From Sipunculus nudus (lineage: Eukaryota > Annelida > Sipuncula > Golfingiida > Sipunculidae), in assembly GCA_026874595.1 (NCBI GenBank), contig CM049307.1, positions 53,608,370-53,672,369 on the forward strand: a DNA stretch of 64,000 nt, given 5' to 3'. Below the pieces are notes generated by a model. It saw only the letters and a list, made by a program, of their open reading frames with translations, was not told the DNA's origin and made no database searches. Both the position numbers and the translations under genes were made by a program. Within the stretch, counting starts at the first letter, position 1. Every line of letters begins with the position of its first letter. Below, in pieces: positions 1-11,100 of this stretch.

Positions 1-262
1 ACCAGCTAAAACAAAGATGGCTACTTATGCAGGGACACATCTGATCTGTTAGATCATGGAAAAACAAGTTTTGAAACAAACTGGAGGTTTATTTTAATAG
101 TCTTGATTGCCATATTAGGAAATCACTTTCATGTGCAGCTTTCTTGGAAATCATTGAAAAATAAAAACTTTTTAGAAAATCATCTCCAAAAAACAGTTGG
201 ACACAGGTTGATGGAACATAGTCAGAAATGAAGGGATATGGCACACGCACAGACTTTTGTAT

Positions 263-264
<2 letters not shown>

Positions 265-345
<81 letters not shown>
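265..345. repeat. (TA)n microsatellite
   Basis: About 80 bp of uninterrupted TA dinucleotide. It creates long artificial Tyr-Ile reading frames on both strands, which are not genes. The bases on either side (1-669) show no recognisable gene. Confidence 0.95.
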
Positions 346-346
<1 letters not shown>

Positions 347-677
347 CTACTGAAATTGTCCTGTTTGTATGTTCGTTTGTCCCAGAACTTGTGCAGAAAT
401 GGACCATGACACTGAGCCAGTTTGGCTATCAGCATCAGTCCTCTGCCCTAACTACAGAATGCACACCAATTTTGCCCTTCCACTTTCACACAAATGAATT
501 CCAAGCAGCATCACATGGCTCTCTGTCACTTAACAACACATTGCTCTTGCCATTGCTGACCTTCACCTTGACTCGTTACCACAAAGATGTTTATAGTTTG
601 GTTCCATATAAATCACCAGTCCACCAGACATCGCTACCTTACAGGTCTTGGGAGTTCACTAAGTTGCGGGTCTGGGC

Positions 678-2072
678 TAGAGCCCTGGGCAGGCCAGATT
701 TTTCAGCCCGCACAAAAAACCTGCAAACGCCCCGCCCCACAGGTGTGAAGATCTGCCCCGCAACTAATGTAGAAATCTTGGCCCGCACATCTTGCGTTCA
801 ACCCGCACCCGCCCCGCCCCACAATTGTATCTTACAGTTCAACCCACATTCAGCCCGCAATAGCCCGCACTCACTAGTAAATAAAGATGCAAATGAATCT
901 TCATATTTATTATTTCATAACACATTGTAGATGATGCATTGCAAAAAGCTGAATGAATACTGTATCATAGCGACTGTGAACAGAATAACTATATTGTACC
1001 GGTGGAATATAAATTTCCTGAGTTTTTAGACAGATTAAAAAAATGCAGGGACCATGCACTAGTCAGAATATTGTACAAATGTACCTGGCAATAGTGTTGT
1101 ATATTTAGACTGTTCAGCACTGTAGGCCTATACTTGTAGCCAGTCTGAGATATTACATAACACGGCTGAGGGTAGGGTACCAGGATTATACCTGTGATCT
1201 TATATTAGTCACTGCATCTGGCTCTGGGGTGCATCTGGCTCTGTCACCAGCTGGATATAGCTTTACATAACACACAAAGAATGAGGTATATGCTATCACC
1301 ATGGATGAGCCAAAGAGCACTGGTTAGTTTAGAGGACTTCATTTGCACAGCAGAATGAGATAAAGGGCATGGCGCTCATTTGATATCTATTCTTGTGTAC
1401 ACAACCATGACATAGAGTTTACTCCCTCTGCAGTTCCATAGCCTTCCACCCTTCAGCTAATTAGCTGATCATCACTGAACAGGATTAATCTCTTTGTCAA
1501 ATAAATGGTGTGAACTGTGGTGAGCAAGTACTGTCCTCTAGCTCTGTGAACTGTGGAGGGTATACCACATTTAAAATGGTATCATCAGGAATTTGAACTC
1601 TCTCTCTCTTTCTATCTCTCCCCTTTGGTTAACAGATCTGATAGCAGGACCACTATACATGGGTGAAATCAAATCGCCAGGCCAAGTAAGCCTGAATAGA
1701 CGTATAGTTCATTGCATCAACATTTTTAGTCTTTCTCTCTCCCTCTCTCACACACATATATATATATAGCATTTTATATACACCCGGTCACATATATACA
1801 AACTTACTCATACAGAGAAATGTGATTTATGAATAACAGTCTATTAACAGATGGAACACATGAAGAAATGCATTGCATATAACAACTTTTTGGCCCGCAA
1901 GAACCCGCAAAATTATTTATGAAACCTGCCCCTCACTTCTCAGTCTTTAAACCGCACCTGCCCCGCAGTAAAAAAAAATTGGGACTGCCCCGCCCCGGGA
2001 AATAATTAAACAACCGGCCCGTGGGGCGGTTGTGGGCCCGGCATGTCGGGTTGAGGCCCGCGCAGGGCTCTT
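678..2072. mobile_element. Non-autonomous hAT transposon with 8-bp target duplication
   Basis: The left end reads TAGAGCCCTGGGCAGGCC and the right end is its imperfect reverse complement (AAGAGCCCTGCGCGGGCC when inverted). The element is flanked on both sides by the identical 8 bases GTCTGGGC (670-677 and 2073-2080). An 8-bp duplication with a CAGAGCCC-like terminal repeat is the hAT signature. Subterminal regions (about 700-860 and 1890-2070) are crowded with GCCCGC/CCCGC motifs, as expected of hAT transposase binding sites. No transposase reading frame is present, so it depends on a relative elsewhere. The centre is unremarkable AT-rich DNA with a CT-rich microsatellite near 1600 and 1730. 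Confidence 0.85.
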
Positions 2073-2080
2073 GTCTGGGC

Positions 2081-4990
2081 ACACAATAAGCGGAAATATA
2101 CCCTTCCTCTGCAACAGGACCCAACGGGTCCTCATTTTCTAGTATGCATTAAAGAAGAAGAAGGAAACAAAATTTTGCTTCTCTGTCATCAGTGTCGTGT
2201 AACACTGTTGTCAGCCAGCATGCTCTTTAATGTTGATGTTGCACACACACATGGTAATCAGCATTTAAAACGTTGCATTCAATTTTTCAACTGCATCAAA
2301 ATCAAACAAGTGAAAAATGCTTTAACATATGCTTCGTTTAATTTTAATGTGAAATATGAAAAAAATATGTGCCACTTCACCTGGCCCCCTCACAGGGGCT
2401 CAGACAGAAGTATGTTATGCATATGTCATCTGAACCTGGTAATATCATACATATTTCATCCACAACTTGTGCAGGGGTAATGGGGCTGATAATTAACATC
2501 CCTGTGTACCTCAAAATATTTCCCTAAATTTTTCTGGCAAATCAGACTTAACCAGTCAAGGACAAGAAGAGCAATGACTGGAATCACTTAATTAATTCAA
2601 GTGGACTGATATTACTGGATTTACCTGTACCACAAAAATTGCATTATATTTGTAATGTAAATTAAACTTGTTGTGAAGGCAATCTTTTGTTTAAAAAATG
2701 ATATGCAGATTTAAATCTGATAAGTGTGAACAACTGTAATTCCTTGATCAATAAGTGGGGCAATTGGCAGTAAATTGAAAGCATGACACACTAAAAAAAC
2801 CTGTAGCAAAACCCTTGGTTGTTATTATTTTGGTTTTTATACTTGGTTGGTACTAGTCTTGCAGCTCTTGCCAAATATTAGATTTTAAATTTGTCAATAT
2901 CACCCATTCTGAGACCATGAGGTCAGAGACCAATACTGAGAATAACTAACACAATCTAATGGTCCATTAGCCCCAGCAATGACAGAGACCTCAAGACCTG
3001 CTGTAAGTTATATGGGGAAAAGGCTAAAAGTAAAACTAAAAGAGAGCAAGGTCACATAGATGTATATATTTAATAAATATAGGTATATATAATTGACTTT
3101 CACTGTGTGTTTATTGCCACCCAAAATAATCAAATAGGGAACATGTATTAATAGTCTTGAACAGTCATTTTAAATTCTGAATGTTGATTAGAATAAGAAT
3201 GGTATTGTAAAGTATTAATTCAGACATCAGGCAGTTACATTGAAAAAAAAAAATAATCAGTAATAATTACTTCAAAAGTCTAATGATAACTATTATGATT
3301 GATAAAATATTTATGATTGCAATATAGGATTTTATTATTTGAATGTTATGTGACTCCAATAATTAGCAAAATTATCTGTATTCAATATGTTACGGGGGAA
3401 GTAGCTTTGTTTATGTTTAGACCTGTCTAGTATGTAAAATCACACCACATGTATCTATACCAGATGGTAGTAGACATTAGGTCAGAGGTGCATGCTGTTG
3501 TAGATGACATTCAGGTAGCGCTGTTCCAGCTCCAGGGCCCTGGAGGCGATATACATTACTCATCTTGTCATTAGTGGTAGCTGTACCCCTTTATGTCCTT
3601 ATATATGTTTCAGTAATAGACAAGTAGTGTTCGTACAGTAGTCCAAGTAACAAGGCATGTTTTTGAAGCATATAGTATTTTGTGAGCAGTATTTGTGGGG
3701 ATAGCAAGGTCTACCCGTTTCGGGTGGTCAGTGAGGCTTGGCCACATCTGATGAATCAACTGCATATATTTAACCAAGAGAACCTACTGGTTTTGTTTGC
3801 CTGACAAATATAATGAAATTGAGGGAGATTTAAAAGTGATTATAGACAAAATGAATTATAGCAGCAGCCCTCAGTCACACACTGGAGCATAATGTGAACA
3901 TCTTTATATATTAAGATATGGGGGGGGGGGGGGAGTACTGATTTAAATTTTAACTTAACTCACTTATCAAACATTGGTTAATGCTCAAATTGATCATTGG
4001 CCTTTGTTTGAAGAGTAATTATAGTTTGATTCTTAATTAAGTATGAAGAGAATTGTTTATATAGATAATAAAATATCATGAAAATCACAGATTATTCTGT
4101 GAATATTGTGTCTCTGCTCTTTACTTTTGCATTTTATTAATTTAACCTGTACTTAATTACTTTTAACAAGACTGGTGGTGCCACCTATGCAGCATAATGC
4201 TGCATGTCAAATTTGTCAGTAGAAAATTAGGCTAATATTATTAGAACAGGGGCACTGCCAAGGTCTATGGATGGCATTTTAGCTGCCAGAAATTTCCTGT
4301 TGTTATTTGATATTGGACCTTGTCAGTGTCAGGGAACTGGTTTTGTATGCCAGTTGCGGGCACTGGATCCAGTTATAAGTCAGGAGAGGCCAGGGATGCT
4401 GTCAGTAGGACAAACTCAGTACACAATAACACAGGCTGGGGATACAATAACATGTACACTGTGCTGTCAGTACTCACATGGATTTTATGTATTTTTAAAC
4501 TTATACTGAGCAAACTGCTGAAGGCAAAAGGGCAGTGTGCTGGCTGTGGTCATGATGGCATGGAAGGTATTTTAAGTTTGCTAATATTCTAGATCCTGAT
4601 TAACTGTATTAAATAAAACCTTTGATTGGAGGTATATAGTGTTTTGAACTTTTGCTTTACCCTGAAAGGTCAAATTTAAAGTTCTTGAAGTTCTGCAGTT
4701 ATATTTTGATTTGTAGTTTCTCAGAGCTATGGATTCATGTGGTTTCATTAATTGCATTGATTACTGAATAAATTCTTACTTAATAAAATAAATACTTCTT
4801 ATTCGTTTGCTTCTTTTCAAAATGCTGGTGTTCCTTTTGCTCAGAATTTTGTACATGCAGATTCCTCTTGCTGCATATTCATCATTGACTTAATTTTCCA
4901 ACCAAACAGTCCAAATTATTTTGATATCAAATGCCTTAAAATATAAAATTAAATCCAAAATTATCTTTGATTTTTCATTTTCCAATGCAG
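2081..4990. other. Gene-free stretch upstream of the SPSB3-like exons
   Basis: AT-rich DNA without a credible coding exon. It contains a G homopolymer at about 3920-3933. The missing 5' exons of the SPSB3-like gene could lie here or beyond the window; none was recognised. Short reading frames here (for example around 4267-4592) have no domain features. Confidence 0.5.
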
Positions 4991-5178
4991 ATTTTGCCTG
5001 GCTCTGGGACCCAGAGAACCGTTCGTCTGCTTGTGATGTTGCGGACGATGGAAGGCTGGCTAAGTTTCACTTGAACTATAGCTGCGGCACGGCAGCGTGT
5101 CGAGGCACAAAACCCATGAAGGATCAACAATACTTCTGGGAGATAAAGATGACAACTCCTGTGTATGGGACAGACATG
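4991..5178 (+). CDS. SPSB3: SPSB3-like internal exon (first visible)
   Basis: The exon starts after TCCAATGCAG and ends before GTCAGT. It encodes the beginning of the SPRY domain, from FAWLWD to PVYGTDM. It begins with the last two bases of a codon, so at least one more coding exon lies upstream. Confidence 0.9.
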
Positions 5179-8100
5179 GTCAGTCTGATATTTATTTATT
5201 TATATACAGTGGAACCCCGCCTTGCGACCATCCCACAATTGTGACCACCATACAATTACGATCACTCTGCTTGGTCCCAAATTTTTTTTAGTTTATATAT
5301 GTTTATAAATGACTCAATATTCTGACCAACCCCGAATTCTGAATTACGACCAGATTTCTTGGCCCCAGTGCTAATGCAACTCCACTTAAGCGACCACCAC
5401 CAACTAGTACTGAAACAGTATTTATCATGAGTCAATGGCTGCGCCTTATCACAGGCGCCTTAATGAAAGATCAAAGCGGGTAACAAGATTTCTCAACCTG
5501 AATGTTAATCTGGTTCCGCATATCTTCCTGACTGGTTGTGGCGTAGCTTATAGTTCAAAGAGGGTAACCATCGGCCTGATTACTTAATGAGCTGGTCTGC
5601 CCTGGGGTTTTTGGCTAGCGATACTAATTGCCCCTCAGTGATCACCTATATTACAGCTACCCTAAGTGCGGGGATGAGGGCTTAATATTTCAACCAATCA
5701 CATATTGTTTGATCCTCATTGGTCAAATTAAAGAACTAGTTAATCCTAAATATGTTCATACCTTACTCATACTGAGTATTGAGCAGTCAGTTAAATGTAT
5801 AAATAAAGCTTGCATGAGGGCAAATCCCACACATTGTCTTGCCTTTTCTGATAGATCACTGTCAGTTTATTTCACCACTGGTTCAGTTTGCATTTAAATT
5901 GCTTACTGTTGTGCGACATGCCTCTGAAAGAGCTCTCCTTAAAGGAGAAAGTGGCGTTAATCAAGGCGGCGACACCAAGACGCAGTCAGCACCAACCGGC
6001 TCAGCAGTTAAGCATTGGTAAAACTCAAGTGCACGCAATATATACTCAAGCAGAAGGCTAAATATATGACAGCCATATTTTTTGTTCAATATGTATTCAG
6101 TAGGTTGTCTTCATATAGCCTCTAGTGCAATTATGTGTAATCATCAGTCACTACGTATGTGTACATGTATATTATTTTATCATGAATAAATATATAAAAT
6201 AATTTTTATGCCCCCGCCACAAAGTGGCCGGGGCATATAGTTTTACCCATGTCCGTCATTCCGAAATCAAACAGTTGTACGGACTTTTTTCGCAATGCCT
6301 GCAGATATTGGCCTAATTTTTGGTGTGTGGGCAGATATAGACCAGTTACAGATCGAGTTCGCGTTTCGTCCCGGTTGACCTACTTTTGACCGTTTTACGG
6401 CTCCTAAACTTAGAAAATTTCATAAAAAATAGAAAAATCAATGACAGATACACATGTACGGACTTTTTTTCGCAATGCCTGCAGATATTGGCCTGATTTT
6501 TGGTGTGTGAGCAGATATAGACCAGTTACAGATCGAGTTCGCGTTTCGTCCTGGTTGACCTACTTTGGACCGTTTTACGGCTCCTGAACATAGAAAATTT
6601 CATGAAAAATATGAAATTTCATGACAAATACACATGTACGGACTTTTTTTTGCAGTGCCTGCAGATATTGGCCTGATTTTTGGTGTGTGGACAGATATAG
6701 ACCAGTTACAGATCGAGTTCGCGTTTCGTCTCGGTTGACCTACTTTTGACTGTTTTACAGCTCCTAAACTTAGAAAATTTAATGAAAAATAGAAATATTC
6801 ATGACAGATACACATGTACGGATTTTTTTTCGCAATGCCTGCAGATATTGGCCTGATTTTTGGTGTGTGGACAGATATAGACCAGTTACAGATAGAGTTC
6901 GCGTTTCCTCCCGGTTGACCTACTTTTGACCGTTGTACAAACATAGAAAATTTCATGAAAAATATGAAATATCATGACAAATACACATGTACGGACTTTT
7001 TTTGGCAGTGCCTGCAGATATTGGCCTGATTTTTGGTGTGTGGCCAGATATTGACCAGTTACAGATTGAGTTTGCATTTCGTCCTGGTTGACCTACTTTT
7101 GACTGTTTTACGGCTCCTGAACATAGAAAATTTCATGTAAAATATAAATTTTCATGACAAATACACTTGTACAGACTTTTCTTCTTAATACCTGCAGATA
7201 TTGGCCTGATTTTTGGTGTGTGGGCAGATAATGACCAGTTACAGATCAAGTTCACGTTTTGTCCCAGTTGACCTATTTTTGACCATTTGACTGCTCCTGA
7301 ACCTAGAAAGTTTCATGAAAAATATAAATTTTCATAACAAATGCATATGTACTGACTTTTTTTCCTCAATGCCTGCAGATACCACCCTGATTTTTTATGT
7401 GTGGGCAGATAATGACAGTTACAGATCGAGTTCGCGTTTCATCCCGGTTGACCTACTTTTGATTGTTTTACGGCTCCTAAACAAAGAAAATTTCATGAAA
7501 GACAGAAATTTTTATGGAAAATGCACATGTATGGACTTTTTTCACAGTGCCTGCATATACTGGCATGATTTTTGGTGTGTTGCTTGATAATGACCCGTTA
7601 CAGATCGAGTTTGCATTTTGCCCTTGTTGACCTACTTTTGACCATACGACACCTCCTGAACTTAAAAAAAATTTCAAAATTTAACAAATGTTTCTAATTT
7701 GCCCAAGGCGGGGGCATTCGTGTCGTTCCGACACATCTAGTCTTTTCTTTTTATTTACACCCAAAATAATTCAAAGTAAAATATTTTGTTATAATTCACA
7801 TAAAAAATATGCTATTTAATACACATTAAACATCAGCATGTTATATGCGACTAAGGTAAGAGTTTCACAAATACGACCTACCCCAAATTAAGACCACTTT
7901 GCTCAGTCCCTAGGGTGGTTGTAATTGTGGGGTTCTGCTGTATTTATTAAGTACAATAATTTGAACAGGATAACTCATTTAGAATGTTTTGTTTTTCAGT
8001 AAGGTCCTGCTACAATTTAAAACATAAAGTACAATAAAAAAGATTGACACGTTGAAGTAGTTAACATATTAGACGAACTAGTTGTATTCTCACATGATTA

Positions 8101-11100
8101 TTTGAAATGATTTTGTAGGCCAGCAGAGTTTGTTCTGGTTATGGTGCTTGAAGGTGCCCATTCATCTACCTTTGTAAAAGAATTTATTCGTTTTCTGGCT
8201 TCCTCTGTGTATATATTAATGATCTAAGGGTAATTCTGGGTATGAAAAGTTCTTATAAGGCCTCTGTGAAGGATGTAGGAATTGTTTATCAACAACATGT
8301 TTGTAAACATAGCAATGTTGACAAATGGGAAAAACATGTAACCTAAGGTTGTAGGTAACTGTAGGTTGCATATATGCAGAGGTAGTAAGGGCACTTGTTG
8401 CAAAATGCCATTTGCAAAGCTCTGGTTTATCTGACGTTATGCTCTTGTAAGGGCCCTGCTTGACAAGCGGTGCCCTATAGTGATCACCATGTCAGTCCGT
8501 CATTCTGTCCGTCCGTCCTTCCGTACTTCTGTCCTTCCAATGACTCAACAACAACATTCTGCAGCTTTCCCAAATTCACAGGGATGATTGGTACCTATGA
8601 GGGCTCCAGACCTATGGAATTACAGACTTGTCAAAATTCCAATATGGCCGCCACAGCCCAATCGCTGATTTTTTTTTCGCCTGCAATAACTCAACAACAA
8701 CATACTGCAGCTTTCTCAAATTCACCGGGATGATTGGTACCTATGAGGGCTCCAGACCTATGGAATTACAGACTTGTCAAAATTCCAATATGGCCGCCAC
8801 AGCCCCAATGCTGACTTTCTTTTGTGCGCGTTACTCAACAACAACATACTTCAACTTTTCCAAATTCACAGAGATGATAGGTACCTATAAGGGCTCCATC
8901 TCGATTTTCTTTTGCGCAATAACTCAACAACAACATACTGCAGCTTTCCCAAATTCACAGGGATGATTGGTACCTATTAGCGCTACAGACCTATTGAATA
9001 ACACACCTGTCGGAATTCCAATATGGCTGCCACAGCCCTATTGCTGATATTATGCACCTATTAATTTGCACACAATAACTCAAAAACAACATACTTCAGC
9101 TTTCCCATATTCACAGGGATGATTTGTACATATTAGGGCTCCACACCTATTGAATTACAGACCTGTCCAAATTCCAGTATGGCCACCACAGCCCAATTGC
9201 TGATTTTCTTTTGTGCATGATAACTCATTACAACATACTTCAGCTTTCCCAAATTCACAGGGATGATTGGTATATATGAGGGCTCCACACCTATTGAATT
9301 ACAGACCTGTCCAAATTCCAATATGGCCACTACAGCCCCATTGCTGATTTTCTTTTGCACCCAATATCTCAACAAGAACATGCTTGATCTTTCTCAAATT
9401 CACAGGGATCATTGGTGCCTATATGGGGGCTTCTGACCCAGATTGAAATACAGACTTGCTCAAAATCAAATATGGGTAACAGAGTACAATCGATGTTTTT
9501 CCTATTGCCCACATTATTTCAGACGTATCTTCTTTAATATTACTTGAACAAGTAGGATTTTTTCCCTCATGCATATGGATAAAAACCTAATTCTGTTTTT
9601 TATATTTTTCAACTTGAACCTAAACTTTTCACCCATATGTAAACTCGTCCAGCACTACAAGAAATGGGGGCCCTCTGAGGACCATTGTCTGACCACATCT
9701 AGTTGAATTTGTTTTGATACTGCACTTGTTAATAGCTTACCACAACAGAGTTCAGATGAGCTTTTGTTAAAGTAAGCTATAGGTACTTGCCAACTTTGAG
9801 TATTTATATGAACAAAGGGAAACCTGCTTTATGTCATGCCAGGATATGCCAAAGTGTTTCAGTTCAGGTCATTTCACGTTGACACAGTGATGTTCCCTTG
9901 CATGTAGATTGATATTAACTCTTTTTATTATTAAGTATACCATATGCAGTAATACAAGACACATACCAGAAAGAAAAACCAGATCAATGGATTTCAAACT
10001 AAATAATAACCACCAAGGCAAGATTAAATATAAGAACAGTATATTCTCCATTTTTAGCTGCTCATCCATATAATGCCTAGCTCACATATACACTGGACAG
10101 CCTACGTTTTTTCAACCTGGCTGCTTGCCGTTGGTTTTCAAGAATGTACTGTCTCTGTGTGATTTTTCATCCCATGTTGTTTGCACTCACATAATCTATG
10201 GCTACCATACGGTGACCTCTGAAACTTGGTTTGTAAGGGGGCCATCCAGGAACCGTAAGGTGACCATGCAGGTTCAATGCATGAAGCAAGGGCACCCTAC
10301 GTTGCCCAGCTGGTGACTTGCAGGTGCCCAGCCGATGATTGCTGGCACCGTGTGGCCACCATAAGGGTTTTTCATGCTTCATATATAGATGATTTAAACA
10401 ATCATTTGTTCAACATGAAGCCAAAGAATAAGAAAGGGAAAGAAAAGTAATGGTCAAGTTGAGGAGGAGACATCAAGCTGCAAAGATGTGGATGAGACGG
10501 AAAGAAAGTGAAACAGGATCTTATCAAGGAATTTCTAAAATTCTTGATGGGCATCCTTGCTTCAACACCAAGAATAGAGTGAAGATGAACAGACAATAAT
10601 GTGATTTGATGAATGTATATTTTTTTCTCCTAAATTCGGGTTTGGTGTTTTTTTTTACTGTTTGAAATATATGCCACTGTGGCTGTATTTATATATCTGA
10701 CAGTTCAGATTCAGGGCACTGTGAGGACACTGCAAGGGCAAAATTTACATCACACGAGAGCTGTGCGGACCCGGAACAGCAACCATTCAGCTTTTCACAA
10801 ATAGCACAGGCCCTCACAGGGACTGTAAGGCTATGTGCCCGTATGGCAACTGCTGACACCAGCCTGTATGAATATTGCTGAGAAAATTACCTGGAAAAAG
10901 GGAGAATCTTGCGGGCCAAAAAATATTGCCAAAAATGCTGTTTTATTTACTGTTAGGTGCCTTAGGCTATATGTGATAGCAGCATAAAGCTGCACTCAGA
11001 CATTTGTACCAATAGTATAACCCATGTATTATTACCAGATAGGTCAGTATGTACTTGTATACAATATTAATTCACATTTCTCCATTTGTCTAGATGATCC

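Noticed and set aside
172-930. Overlapping reading frames with long Tyr-Ile runs
   Set aside because: They translate the (TA)n microsatellite and extend by chance into a hAT arm; same artefact at 24271-24540, 25727-26275, 32519-32794, 45159-45584 and 51929-52175.
6600-7677. Minus- and plus-strand frames with repeated [18 protein letters not shown]-type peptides
   Set aside because: The peptide repeats simply mirror the 180-bp DNA array of the Helitron-like element; no start, splice or domain support.
8470-9381. Repeated peptide frames containing [15 protein letters not shown]
   Set aside because: Translation of the 145-bp tandem array; frame is broken between units.
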